From Brevinema_A sp051647245 (lineage in GTDB: Bacteria; Spirochaetota; Brevinematia; Brevinematales; Brevinemataceae), in assembly GCA_051647245.1 (NCBI GenBank), contig JBOFDS010000008.1, forward strand, positions 124,001-188,000: DNA of 64,000 nt, written 5' to 3'. Below, piece by piece: positions 16,942 to 25,803 of this stretch. The notes beneath the pieces are model-generated. The model ran no database searches and was not told the origin of the DNA. It was given only the letters and a program-made list of their open reading frames with translations. The translations under genes were made by a program, and so were the position numbers. Every line of letters begins with the position of its first letter. The first letter of the stretch is position 1.

Positions 16942-17760
16942 ATGATTCAGTTCCCTACACTTTCAATTGCTGGGTTTGACAACTCAGGCGGGGCAGGCTT
17001 ACAAGCCGACCTCAAAACTTTTTCTGCCTTTGGTTGTTATGGAATGACCGTTGTTACAGCGATTGCCGTACAAAATACTAAAGGGGTTGCAAGTTGCTAT
17101 GAGATTCCTTTGGGAACAATCGAACATCAATTAGAGACCATTTTTGAAGATATCCGACCATCTGCTATTAAGATTGGCATGCTTTTCAATGATGAAATCA
17201 TTGAATTAGTAAGTGATTTTTTGAAAAATAATGCTAAAAATATTCCTGTTGTTTTAGACCCTGTAATGGTCGCAAAAAGTGGAGATCCCTTGCTTCTTGA
17301 GTCTGCTGTTGAGGCACTTCGCACAAAATTGATTCCTTTATCAGATATTATTACACCAAATATCCCTGAATCGTTAACGTTATTGGGGGTAGATTCCGAA
17401 AAATTAACACAGGATGAAATTGCTCAGCGATTACTGGATTTTGGCTCAAAATATGTTCTTGTCAAAGGTGGTCATTACGATTCTGAAGTATCTCGTGATC
17501 TTTTACTTTCCTCTAACGAGAGGGAATATTTCGAATCAAAACGTATCTCTACAAAAAACACTCATGGAACTGGTTGTACTTTATCAGCTGCGATTGCGGC
17601 GAATCTTGCACGTGGATTAAGTATGAAAGACGCTGTTTCAAGTGCAAAAATCTACATAACTAAAGCCATCGAATCAGCAAGTAAACAAAGCATTGGTTCT
17701 GGAGCTGGACCTACAGATCATCTGTGGTTTTTAAAAGATGCCTGTAATGGAGAATGTTAG
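16942..17760 (+). CDS. thiD: Hydroxymethylpyrimidine / phosphomethylpyrimidine kinase
   Basis: Phosphorylates HMP and HMP-phosphate to HMP-PP, the ThiE substrate. Ribokinase-like family. SIAGFDNSGGAGLQADLKTF is the N-terminal signature (the second position is usually S, giving AGSD; here AGFD). LVKGGH and THGTGCTLSAAIA, with the anion hole and catalytic cysteine, are intact. It has 272 residues, an AGGAG site, and ends over the start of the next gene. Confidence 0.93.
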   Translation: MIQFPTLSIAGFDNSGGAGLQADLKTFSAFGCYGMTVVTAIAVQNTKGVASCYEIPLGTIEHQLETIFEDIRPSAIKIGMLFNDEIIELVSDFLKNNAKNIPVVLDPVMVAKSGDPLLLESAVEALRTKLIPLSDIITPNIPESLTLLGVDSEKLTQDEIAQRLLDFGSKYVLVKGGHYDSEVSRDLLLSSNEREYFESKRISTKNTHGTGCTLSAAIAANLARGLSMKDAVSSAKIYITKAIESASKQSIGSGAGPTDHLWFLKDACNGEC

Positions 17761-18458
17761 TGGTTTCATTTATTAAAAACAATATATTTCTAAGTTTATA
17801 TACAATCTTTGCTAGTATCATGATTGCTATAGGCTTCAATATCGATCTAAAAAGTACAACAAGTCTTTTCGATCAAATAGGGCTTGGTCTCAGTACAAGT
17901 CTCTCATTACTTGCTGTTTATTTTATTCTTCTTGAAATTAAAGAAAAATTCTCTATGTTTATTGTAGGGATTATTTCTTCTATTTTAGGAATTATATATT
18001 TATGGGTATATTCTCCATTACTATGGGATATGACCATCAGTTTTTTCTATCTTGGTGTAGGAATTTATGGTCTTATCAATTGGCAAGATCGTTCAACAAA
18101 TCCAGCTGGATTTGAAGACGCATCCCCTCTATTATTAACAAAAAAACAAGTTTTAAATTATATAATATTATGGATTGTAGGAGTTTTGGTTTTATTTGCT
18201 ATTGGGTATCAAGTTGGCAAATACTCCTCTTCTCTACAAGCTATCGTAGATTCCGTGACCACTGTATCAGCATTGATTGCTTGGTGGTTCACAACCAAAA
18301 AATACATTGCTTCTTGGTACTTATGGATTTTAGTTAACGTTTTAAGCGTACCTCTATACATAAGTATCGGGTCATACACGATGGCAATGATGTATGCTGG
18401 TTATGTTTTCATGTCATTCTATGGATGGAAATGTTGGAAAGATTCCATGAATAAATAA
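17760..18458 (+). CDS. PnuC-family transporter, probably thiamine or precursor (PnuT-like)
   Basis: Integral inner-membrane protein of about 232 residues with seven or so hydrophobic segments. The C-terminal half has the PnuC signature: AWWFTTKKYIASWYLWILVN and YGWKCWKD. PnuC proteins import nicotinamide riboside, and PnuT members import thiamine. The position behind a TPP riboswitch and thiE-thiM-thiD argues for the thiamine branch. Start: GGAG at 17749-17752 is 7 nt from GTG 17760, which overlaps the thiD stop (TAGTG); ATG 17754 is in frame but almost touches the ribosome binding site. Confidence 0.82.
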   Translation: MVSFIKNNIFLSLYTIFASIMIAIGFNIDLKSTTSLFDQIGLGLSTSLSLLAVYFILLEIKEKFSMFIVGIISSILGIIYLWVYSPLLWDMTISFFYLGVGIYGLINWQDRSTNPAGFEDASPLLLTKKQVLNYIILWIVGVLVLFAIGYQVGKYSSSLQAIVDSVTTVSALIAWWFTTKKYIASWYLWILVNVLSVPLYISIGSYTMAMMYAGYVFMSFYGWKCWKDSMNK

Positions 18459-18466
18459 ATTGGCTC

Positions 18467-18495
18467 TTGCACATAGTTCGAAAAGATATTATAAT
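18467..18495 (+). promoter_or_regulatory. Promoter for the chemoreceptor gene
   Basis: TTGCAC at 18467-18472, 17 bp, TATAAT at 18490-18495. Confidence 0.65.
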
Positions 18496-18530
18496 TATTG
18501 TAATATCACAAAAATTTAGAGGTATTAACG

Positions 18531-20141
18531 ATGTCAACACAAGAACACAGTAAAAACTACCATCATCAGCTTCAAGAAAATCTTCTTTTTAAATGCAACA
18601 TACTATTTATCGGAGTCGCATCATTTTTGGGGATTTCGGAATATTTTGCTGATCATTTTGAAAAAGTAGTTCTAGCTATACTTGTAGGTATTATTTTTTG
18701 TGCTTCCTTATTCTTATTAAGATCTGAGCAATATACATCTGCTAGTTTTATGACTTCTTTTGGTATTGTGCTTGTTTCTTATGGTATTTTGATTGCTAAT
18801 GACCCTCATAATAGCTATGCTCTCTTTGAATATGTATCATTTGTCAACTTAGCTATTATTACAATGGGATTTTTTGCTCGACAACGATTTGCTACCTTTG
18901 TGGTGGCGGCAGCTACTCTTGCTTTGGGGCTCTTCTATACTTTCTCCGTTCAACTTCCTCTTCTTGGCCCAAGTCACATTATGAATATCGTGAATCCTTG
19001 TTCTGTAATCTTTATGATTGCGATGCTTGCGGATAACATCTATATGATGACCACCAATATTTTTAATAAATATATGAATGAAAATATTACTGTACAAAAT
19101 CAAAAGCATAAGATTGAAGGTATTACTTCTATTTATAACTATAATAAAGAAGCCGGCATCAAACTCGATGAACAATATCTAAATCAAGACAATTATTTAG
19201 TTGAACTAAATGATCTCAATGAGCATATCGTTGACCAAGCGAACTCTTTAGCGACTATTCTGTCTGATCTTCTTTCTTTAAATGAAAAACATCTTACCTC
19301 TTCACAAAATATCACCCTTTCATTCTCAAGACATAAAAGAAATATGGAAAACTACAAGGATCAACTTCAAGAAATTTCTGATACTTCTCAAGAAATTGAT
19401 ACTATGTTCCAAGGAAAACGTCAGCAACTAGCTGAATTAATTGATATTTCACACCAAGGTCAAGATCGTATGTCTAATTCGATTAACGCCGTGAAAAAAG
19501 TAACTGAAAATTCAAAAAATATCCTTGATATGATCTCATTAATTATGGAAGTTGCAGAAAGAACTAATGTTCTTGCCTTAAATGCAGCTGTTGAAGCTTC
19601 TCGTGCAGGTAAAGCTGGTGGTGGTTTTGCTATCGTTGCAAAAGAAATTAAAAAACTTTCCACTGAGACTTCTCATAACGCAGATATTATTAATAAAACT
19701 CTCCGTATTAATATGCAATCTATTGAAGAGACTGTTGAAACAATCCAACAAACTGATGAATCTCTATCTGCTATCACCGTTATCATCGAAGACTTCTCTG
19801 AGACAATCGAAAGTATTATGAGTAGAATTTCTTTCTTAACAAATCAAAGTATTCAAATGTCCATTGGTACCACAAATATTATTTCAATCATTGGTGAAGT
19901 ACAGCAAGTAATCACAAATACAGCAGAAGTTCTTGAAACAGGAAATGCGCGAATTGATGATATGCAGGGAATTTCCAAATTCCTCTCTGAAAAATCTAAA
20001 CAGCTCCAAAGTAATACTAACTATATTAAAACAACAACTAACAGAGCTCAGCAAGCATTTATGTCTTATTCTTCTTCTATCAAAGAAATTGAAGACAAAA
20101 TTGCAGACTCAAGTGATGAAGATACCATTCACGCTATTTAA
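18531..20141 (+). CDS. Methyl-accepting chemotaxis protein with multi-spanning membrane domain
   Basis: Inner-membrane chemoreceptor of 536 residues. Residues about 20-185 hold five or six hydrophobic segments with very short loops, so there is no periplasmic ligand domain. Residues about 190-530 are long coiled coil. The signalling hairpin is near 341-375, with AERTNVLALNAAVEASRAG and GGGFAIVAKEIKKLS, a good match to the MCP core (ERTNLLALNAAIEAARAGE and GFAVVAxEVRKLA). I do not see a HAMP domain between membrane and hairpin. It probably signals to CheA/CheW, sensing through the membrane domain; the ligand is unknown. AGAGG precedes ATG 18531. Monocistronic. Confidence 0.87.
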   Translation: MSTQEHSKNYHHQLQENLLFKCNILFIGVASFLGISEYFADHFEKVVLAILVGIIFCASLFLLRSEQYTSASFMTSFGIVLVSYGILIANDPHNSYALFEYVSFVNLAIITMGFFARQRFATFVVAAATLALGLFYTFSVQLPLLGPSHIMNIVNPCSVIFMIAMLADNIYMMTTNIFNKYMNENITVQNQKHKIEGITSIYNYNKEAGIKLDEQYLNQDNYLVELNDLNEHIVDQANSLATILSDLLSLNEKHLTSSQNITLSFSRHKRNMENYKDQLQEISDTSQEIDTMFQGKRQQLAELIDISHQGQDRMSNSINAVKKVTENSKNILDMISLIMEVAERTNVLALNAAVEASRAGKAGGGFAIVAKEIKKLSTETSHNADIINKTLRINMQSIEETVETIQQTDESLSAITVIIEDFSETIESIMSRISFLTNQSIQMSIGTTNIISIIGEVQQVITNTAEVLETGNARIDDMQGISKFLSEKSKQLQSNTNYIKTTTNRAQQAFMSYSSSIKEIEDKIADSSDEDTIHAI

Positions 20142-20158
20142 GAAAATTATAGCATTAT

Positions 20159-20193
20159 AAAAATAACCCGATCACTAGGATCGGGTTATTTTG
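20159..20193 (+). terminator. Intrinsic terminator of the chemoreceptor gene
   Basis: AAATAACCCGATC and GATCGGGTTATTT pair perfectly with a short loop and T tail. The hairpin also covers the last codons of the convergent gene. Confidence 0.85.
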
Positions 20194-20552
20194 TCTTCAA
20201 TTTTTTGATTTTGTTGGATTTGCTTAGTAATAAAAAATGAGATAGTATAAATAAAAATTATAATACCCGTATAATCGATCCATAGCCATTTCCATATAGA
20301 CTCAACATCTGTGTTCAGAATATAAATGTTTAAAATTATCCAAATTAACGTTGCCAACAAGAAGCCCCATCGGGTACGTTGTTCAAAAAACATATTATAC
20401 AAAGCCCTAAAGATTGGGAAGATAATTCCAATAATTGCGCACCCTCTTAATAAAACAAGAGTTGGTACGACGACCATCATGACCAAAGCCTCGACATCTT
20501 TATTTGGGAATACATATCCTTCTAAAAGATTTTGCCCTAATTCTATTAACAT
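20175..20552 (-). CDS. Small integral membrane protein (function unknown)
   Basis: Three hydrophobic segments (about residues 24-52, 64-80 and 92-108) in 125 residues, with a charged C-terminal tail (QQNQKIEDKITRS). No family recognised. AAAGGAG lies 7 nt before ATG 20552, which supports real translation. The stop lies inside the terminator hairpin of the convergent chemoreceptor gene. It lies 73 bp downstream of the OppA-like gene on the same strand with no hairpin between, so co-transcription is possible. Confidence 0.65.
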   Translation of the reverse strand: MLIELGQNLLEGYVFPNKDVEALVMMVVVPTLVLLRGCAIIGIIFPIFRALYNMFFEQRTRWGFLLATLIWIILNIYILNTDVESIWKWLWIDYTGIIIFIYTISFFITKQIQQNQKIEDKITRS

Positions 20553-20625
20553 ATTTGGCTCCTTTTTAGTGTATCTATTATAATAGACTAAAAAAAAGAG
20601 AAATCGTCAAGTAAAAAGCCATGTT

Positions 20626-22122
20626 TTAGAATTTTAAATCTTTTAATGAAATATGGCCAAAAATATCGATGTAAACATTTTTGATTTCTTTTATTGATCC
20701 AACACTAATAAGTGGATAATAAAGAGGAATATAAGGTACATCATCATAGACGATTTGTTGGATAAGTTTATAGTAGGACATACGTTTGGAGTGATTTTTT
20801 TCTACTTTTGCAGCCTGTATCAAACGATCAACCTCTGGAGAAGAATAGAAAGATCTATTTCCCTTCGATCCCCAAGAGCCTGAATTGAGTAAATTATTGA
20901 GTGCATAGTCTGTATCACCAGTGGCAACGGACCAATTCAGAATAAATACATCATGCTGACCTTGGGCTATAACATCAAGAAATCTACCATATTCTGCAAC
21001 TGTAATAGTACTATCAATATCAACTTCATGCAGTTGAGCCTGGATAACTTCTGCAATTTTCTGACTTACCCCTTCACGGACTAAAATATTCATTTTTGGA
21101 TTTGGTATATTTAATTCAGCAAGTAACTCTTTAGATTTCTCAGGGTTTTGTTGACGAGGTGTGAGTGCTTCATACCCATCAATCATTGGAGGTACTAAAG
21201 TCCCTGCAACAGTCCCTGCACCAAAAAGAATTGAATCGACAATACCTTGTTTATCAATAGCCCATTCAAAGGCCTGTCGACCTTTTGAAGACTTCCAAAG
21301 AGGATTTGTTCCCTTCCCTATGTTCATGGAAATATATTCAACTCTTGGAATCTCAATATCAAATAGCTTCAAATCAAAATTACCAAGAATACGATCTCTA
21401 TCAACACCTTCAATATCAAAGGCTATATCAACATCTCCAGCTTCTAAAGCAATAGTACGAGCGGATACATCACTGATAAGTCGGATCTCAATAAGAGGCA
21501 TAATCGGAGCACCTCTCCAGTGCTGATCAAATTTACTAAGTAAGAGATCCTGCCCTCGGTTCCAACGTTCCAATTTATAAGGGCCTGTACCTATTGGCTC
21601 ACCGGCAACATCTTCTCCGGATTCTAGGACTGCTTTTTTATTCAAGATAACCATAACTGGTGCAGCTAGGGTGTAAAGTACTGCAACGTCAGGTTTTTTC
21701 AAGAGAATTTGGACTCTGTTGCTATCAACAACCCTCACGCCTTTAATTGATTCAACAGTGTGGGCAATGTTAGGTGTACTAAGAATCTTTTCGATACTGA
21801 ATTGAACATCTTCAACAGTTAATATTTCATTATTATGGAAAAGAACATTAGTTCGAATTTTCAATTCTAAAGTCAAATCATCTACAAATTTCCAATCTGT
21901 CGCCAAAGATGGTACTAATTGATTAGATGTATCTCTTGCTAATAGAGTGTCGAAAATTTGACTATATACCTTAGATGAATAAGGATCATTTGCCTTATAA
22001 GGATACAAGCCAATCGGTTCGACAGGTGTCGCTATCGTAATCATTTCTTTCTGAATATTTTTCGTACTATCAGCACACGATACAAAAAATAAACAAAGTA
22101 ACATAAGTATATGTTTGGTCAT
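20626..22122 (-). CDS. Extracellular solute-binding lipoprotein, family 5 (OppA/DppA-like)
   Basis: Binds peptides or similar solutes and delivers them to an ABC permease. MTKHILMLLCLFFVSC is a lipoprotein signal, with Cys16. The family-5 core is clear: SLATDWKF, FHNNEILTVEDVQFSIEKIL, GTGPYKLERWNRG, and the C-terminal DVPYIPLYYP. It has 498 residues. Like its neighbour at 22263-23774 it has no permease or ATPase gene beside it, and the two are paralogues. AAGGAG precedes ATG 22122. Nickel, heme or other ligands are possible in this family, so peptide specificity is an inference. Confidence 0.88.
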   Translation of the reverse strand: MTKHILMLLCLFFVSCADSTKNIQKEMITIATPVEPIGLYPYKANDPYSSKVYSQIFDTLLARDTSNQLVPSLATDWKFVDDLTLELKIRTNVLFHNNEILTVEDVQFSIEKILSTPNIAHTVESIKGVRVVDSNRVQILLKKPDVAVLYTLAAPVMVILNKKAVLESGEDVAGEPIGTGPYKLERWNRGQDLLLSKFDQHWRGAPIMPLIEIRLISDVSARTIALEAGDVDIAFDIEGVDRDRILGNFDLKLFDIEIPRVEYISMNIGKGTNPLWKSSKGRQAFEWAIDKQGIVDSILFGAGTVAGTLVPPMIDGYEALTPRQQNPEKSKELLAELNIPNPKMNILVREGVSQKIAEVIQAQLHEVDIDSTITVAEYGRFLDVIAQGQHDVFILNWSVATGDTDYALNNLLNSGSWGSKGNRSFYSSPEVDRLIQAAKVEKNHSKRMSYYKLIQQIVYDDVPYIPLYYPLISVGSIKEIKNVYIDIFGHISLKDLKF

Positions 22123-22157
22123 TTTTTTCTCCTTATAAGAATAATTTTACTAAATTA

Positions 22158-22186
22158 ATTATAACAAGCTTTGTTTTTTATTGCAA
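22158..22186 (-). promoter_or_regulatory. Promoter for the first OppA-like gene
   Basis: Minus strand TTGCAA, 17 bp, TATAAT. Confidence 0.7.
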
Positions 22187-22215
22187 GAAGTATATGGTAT
22201 ATATTTATATTAAAG

Positions 22216-22246
22216 AAAAACCTTCCCTAATTAGGGAAGGTTTTAT
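22216..22246 (-). terminator. Terminator of the second OppA-like gene
   Basis: The perfect palindrome CCTTCCCTAATTAGGGAAGG is flanked by A and T runs, giving a stem of 13 bp or more. It separates the two OppA-like genes into independent units. Confidence 0.85.
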
Positions 22247-22262
22247 TTGTTTTATTGATAGA

Positions 22263-23774
22263 TTATTCAAAAACAATTGTTCTCAATTGGTGTGCATCTC
22301 CAATATGAAAGACAAAGCCTTTAAGTCCTTTAACCATACCAATATTAGCAACTTTACTAAAGATTGGAATAATTGGTAATTCCGTCATAAGGATCTCTTG
22401 AATTTGGCCATAGTAAGCATCTCTTGTACTTGGGTTGCCTTCACGACGTGCCAATTCTAATAGTTGATCAACTTTTGCATTAGAATAGAAACTTCTATTA
22501 CCAGTAGCACCAAAAGAATTACTGTGAACTAAGTTATAAATACCGTAGTCCGCATCGCCGGTGATGGTAGTCCAACCCATAAGGGATAGATCTTGCTCAC
22601 CGTTTGCTGTACCGTCTAAGAAACGACCCCATTCGTAGATAGCAATAGTAACATCGAGACCAATTTCTCTAAGATTTGCTTTAATGATTTCAGCGATCTT
22701 TTGACGTTCACCTTCAGTTGCCCATAAAGTGAGTTTTGTACCTTCTGGCACACCAGCTTCTTTCAATAAGTTTTTAGCTTCTTCAACATTTCTTACAATA
22801 GGTGATAAATTTTTATTAAAACCGACAACACTATCTGTAATGATAGATGAAGAAAGTGCTCCTGATCCAAATAACACAGATTGAATAATCCCCTGAGAAT
22901 CAATAGCTAAAGCAATTGCTTTACGTACTCTTGCATCTTTCAAAATAGGTGATTTTGCTTTACCAATATTAATACCTAAGTACTCAATACGTGGGATTGC
23001 TTTTTCAATTAATTGTAAAGATCCATTACCACGAACTGCATCAAGATCAGCAGAAGGAATATCATAAGCGAGATCAATATCTCCACTTTCTAAAGCAATA
23101 GTACGAGCAGAATCTTCAGGAATGACTCTAAATTCAATGGTAGAAATTTGAGCAGGTGTTCCCCAATAAGCATCAAATTTTTCTAAAATAAGGTTTTGCC
23201 CTCTATTCCAAACTTGGTACTTGAAAGGACCTGTACCAACAGGAATCATTTGTTTAAGATCTTTTCCTGCAGCAATGATAGAGTTCTTATTCAAAATTGC
23301 AGCAGTTGGGTGTGCTAAGTGAGATAAAATTGGTGCAAAAGGTTCGTGTAAAATAATCTGAACAGTGCTATCGTCAACAATTTTAACTTCTCTCATAGGA
23401 CTAGCAATGTTTTTCACTTCAGGCGCCTGAATCATTGTTTCAAGACTGAATTTAACATCTTCAACAGTCAATAATTCATCATTATGAAATAAGACACCTT
23501 GTCTGATTTTCATTTGTAAAATAGATGGTGAAACAAAAGACCATTCTGTTGCCAATGAAGGAAGAAATGTTCCTTTTTCATCCTTTTCAACAAGACGATC
23601 AAAGATTTGAACGGTTACTCTTGCTGTTGCGTTATCGTTTGATCCAAATGGATACAATGTTACCGCTTCGGTACGTACGCCGACAACTAAATTTTGTTTT
23701 CCAGCGTTACTAGAGCTACCACAAGAAATGGTAAGCACTAAAAATAAGAACAAAGACGTTAGTTTTTTTGCCAT
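22263..23774 (-). CDS. Extracellular solute-binding lipoprotein, family 5 (OppA/DppA-like), paralogue
   Basis: Second OppA-like lipoprotein, 503 residues, with lipobox LTISC (Cys18). It aligns along its whole length with the protein at 20626-22122, sharing SLATEWSF, FHNDELLTVEDVKFSLETMI, VWNRGQNLILEKFDAYW and the C-terminal ELPIIPIFSK. The pair looks like a tandem duplication that has diverged, probably to widen ligand range for one permease encoded elsewhere, as Borrelia does with several OppA lipoproteins. GGAGG lies 5 nt before ATG 23774. It has its own promoter and terminator. Confidence 0.9.
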   Translation of the reverse strand: MAKKLTSLFLFLVLTISCGSSSNAGKQNLVVGVRTEAVTLYPFGSNDNATARVTVQIFDRLVEKDEKGTFLPSLATEWSFVSPSILQMKIRQGVLFHNDELLTVEDVKFSLETMIQAPEVKNIASPMREVKIVDDSTVQIILHEPFAPILSHLAHPTAAILNKNSIIAAGKDLKQMIPVGTGPFKYQVWNRGQNLILEKFDAYWGTPAQISTIEFRVIPEDSARTIALESGDIDLAYDIPSADLDAVRGNGSLQLIEKAIPRIEYLGINIGKAKSPILKDARVRKAIALAIDSQGIIQSVLFGSGALSSSIITDSVVGFNKNLSPIVRNVEEAKNLLKEAGVPEGTKLTLWATEGERQKIAEIIKANLREIGLDVTIAIYEWGRFLDGTANGEQDLSLMGWTTITGDADYGIYNLVHSNSFGATGNRSFYSNAKVDQLLELARREGNPSTRDAYYGQIQEILMTELPIIPIFSKVANIGMVKGLKGFVFHIGDAHQLRTIVFE

Positions 23775-23817
23775 GTCAGCCTCCTAGCGCTATATTCAAA
23801 ATAGCTTTTCTAGTAAA

Positions 23818-23846
23818 ATTATAGAATATTTCTGAATAAATTGCAA
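23818..23846 (-). promoter_or_regulatory. Promoter for the second OppA-like gene
   Basis: Minus strand TTGCAA, 17 bp, TATAAT: the same -35 variant as the promoter of the paralogue at 22158, so regulation may be shared. Confidence 0.7.
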
Positions 23847-23855
23847 ATAAACATC

Positions 23856-23888
23856 AAAAAACACTCTGAATAAATCAGAGTGTTTTTT
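23856..23888 (-). terminator. Terminator of the flaA pair
   Basis: AAAAAACACTCTGA and TCAGAGTGTTTTTT, a 14-bp perfect stem with a 5-nt loop. Confidence 0.88.
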
Positions 23889-23899
23889 ATATAGTTATT

Positions 23900-24652
23900 T
23901 TACCAATCATCCTTCATGTCATCAGCTTGAGGATTTTGACCCAAGTTAACAGTTGCTGTTAAATAGTCAAAGTATAAGAAGTAAGGATCTGTTACAACAA
24001 TATCCTCGGCTTCAAAAGCAATATGAAAACCAAAAAAGTCTAAGCCCTTTTTGTTATGCTTGGAGCTATATTGTCTTACGGAATCACCAACAGGTACAAT
24101 TAGTTTTTTCCAACCATACCATCTCATTTCACCAGCTGGAATTCTCATATGATCATTATTAATATCACGAACTTTAATAAAAAGTTGATGGGATCTATTT
24201 CTTCCAATTACCCAAACAGAAAAGGAGCGAACGATACTTTTAATATCCATAGGATAATTCCTATCAACACTCATCCAACCAAAATTACGTTTAAAGAAGA
24301 ATGTTTTCACACCTAATGCCATTTTATTATTTTCGGAAGAAAGTTCTTGTGGGGATCCTTCTCTATAAATAGAACGAGAAATTCCAAAATCTAGAGGAAT
24401 ACTTGGCTTCCAACCTTGAGCTATTTCAAAGTCATCTAATAAGATTGTTTGAAGTACTTCTTCAGCTGTAAGCGCTGCACCTTTATTTCTTTCAAGAACT
24501 TCAGGATCGTTATCAACGACACGAAGTCCTTCACTAGAATTAGGATTTGTTGTTGTAGGTGCTGCTCCTGGTGTTGCTTCATCTTGAGAAAATACTAAAG
24601 CAGGAGAAGCAAGACATACAAACAATAATGTAAGTAAATAATTCTTTTTCAT
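23900..24652 (-). CDS. flaA: FlaA-family periplasmic flagellar filament outer-layer protein
   Basis: Spirochaete sheath protein that covers the FlaB core of the periplasmic flagellum. A signal peptide (about 22 residues, ending VFS before QDE) exports it to the periplasm. The mature protein has the FlaA beta-sandwich pattern: LLDDFEIAQGWKP, GVKTFFFKRNFGW, SFSVWVIGRNRSHQLFIKVRD, EMRWYGWKKLIVPV and a final YFLYFDYLTATVNL. It has 250 residues. AAGGAG precedes ATG 24652. It lies 17 bp after a second FlaA-type gene, as in the tandem flaA loci of Leptospira. Which paralogue is the main sheath protein cannot be told. Confidence 0.85.
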   Translation of the reverse strand: MKKNYLLTLLFVCLASPALVFSQDEATPGAAPTTTNPNSSEGLRVVDNDPEVLERNKGAALTAEEVLQTILLDDFEIAQGWKPSIPLDFGISRSIYREGSPQELSSENNKMALGVKTFFFKRNFGWMSVDRNYPMDIKSIVRSFSVWVIGRNRSHQLFIKVRDINNDHMRIPAGEMRWYGWKKLIVPVGDSVRQYSSKHNKKGLDFFGFHIAFEAEDIVVTDPYFLYFDYLTATVNLGQNPQADDMKDDW

Positions 24653-24669
24653 GATTTAACTCCTTAATC

Positions 24670-25578
24670 CTACCAAATATCTTCTGCAAGATTCTGACCG
24701 TTAAATACGGACATATCAATAACAGAACCGTGTTGTAATAAGTCAAAGTACACATAGAACTGATTCACAAGCTCTGTTGGGAAGCTCCAAATCTTGATCT
24801 TTTCAAAGGAAAGAGCTTGGGAACTAGGAAGTCTTTTTCTTGTTTGAACAATACTTGTTGGAATATTGATACGTTTTTGTTTCCAACCACTGTATAAGAG
24901 ATCGCCCATAGGGAATTGATAATCATAATTCAAGTAGTCACGAACATAAAGTTCTACCCACCATCCATAATATCCACCCCATACCCACATGGAAACATCA
25001 GTAGCATATCCTCTAAAAGGAATTCTGTATTCTACACCCTCTGCAGCAGGATCTGGTGCAGACTCAACAGCTGTTGCTGTCGCAGTAGAAGCAGCAGCTT
25101 GATCGCCAAGATTACCTTGTGCAAGCCCTTGTACGTTTGTTTGACCATCGGTACGATATGGATACAATTCGATCCAATTATACCCTTGTTGAGTAAATTG
25201 TGCTTTAACACCTAAAACGTATTTCTGAACACCTTCAACAAGTTCTGTTACCCCTTCAGGTACGCCTTCGGCATAACGAACAGCATTTACGTTAGGATCA
25301 GGATTTCCACCCAAAACCACTACAGTATTAGTATCACTTTGTGTATTTTGTTGGTTAGCTGAATTTTGATTCTCATCCTTTACTTGGACTGCAAATTCAG
25401 AAAATTTAGGTTTCCAAACAACTGCTTGAGCAGCATCAATACCATCTCCAAAATCGGAAAGAGTAAAGTTCTTAAACACAAATGGTGCTTTTTTTTGTTG
25501 CCCAAAAACATTAAATGGAACAGCCATTGCTGCTAAAGCAAACAACGCTAAAGTACGTTGAAGATTCGCCCTTTTCAT
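24670..25578 (-). CDS. FlaA-family flagellar sheath protein, second copy with variable insert
   Basis: Has a signal peptide (about 26 residues, ending FNVFG before QQKK). The C-terminal half shares the FlaA layout with its neighbour: GYATDVSMWVWGGYYGWWVE, ELYVRDYLNYDYQFPMGDLL, YSGWKQKRINIP and FYVYFDLLQHG. The middle (about residues 70-165) holds low-complexity, Asn/Gln/Ala/Thr-rich stretches not seen in the other copy. It has 302 residues; AAGGAG precedes ATG 25578. First gene of a two-gene unit ending at the 23856 terminator. A flagellar sheath or minor sheath role is inferred from family membership. Confidence 0.8.
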   Translation of the reverse strand: MKRANLQRTLALFALAAMAVPFNVFGQQKKAPFVFKNFTLSDFGDGIDAAQAVVWKPKFSEFAVQVKDENQNSANQQNTQSDTNTVVVLGGNPDPNVNAVRYAEGVPEGVTELVEGVQKYVLGVKAQFTQQGYNWIELYPYRTDGQTNVQGLAQGNLGDQAAASTATATAVESAPDPAAEGVEYRIPFRGYATDVSMWVWGGYYGWWVELYVRDYLNYDYQFPMGDLLYSGWKQKRINIPTSIVQTRKRLPSSQALSFEKIKIWSFPTELVNQFYVYFDLLQHGSVIDMSVFNGQNLAEDIW

Positions 25579-25803
25579 CTCAGGAACTCCTTGTTTAAGT
25601 TAAACAGAAATACGATCTAGATCACTATTTCTTAAATATTTATAAAGATTTACTAGAAATATCAAATATTTATCTTATTTTAACAGATATTTTGTATTTC
25701 CGCAATATATTTCTGCTTTTTTATTATAATTATTTTATTTTTATATATTTTATCGGCAAAAATTACCAATTCTTTAATGATTTTTACAATATTTTTATAA
25801 TAT

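Noticed and set aside
25579..25680. Sigma-28 flagellar promoter before the flaA pair
   Set aside because: No TAAA-N15-GCCGATAA-like match. A weak TTGATA/TAAATA pairing exists but is not convincing.
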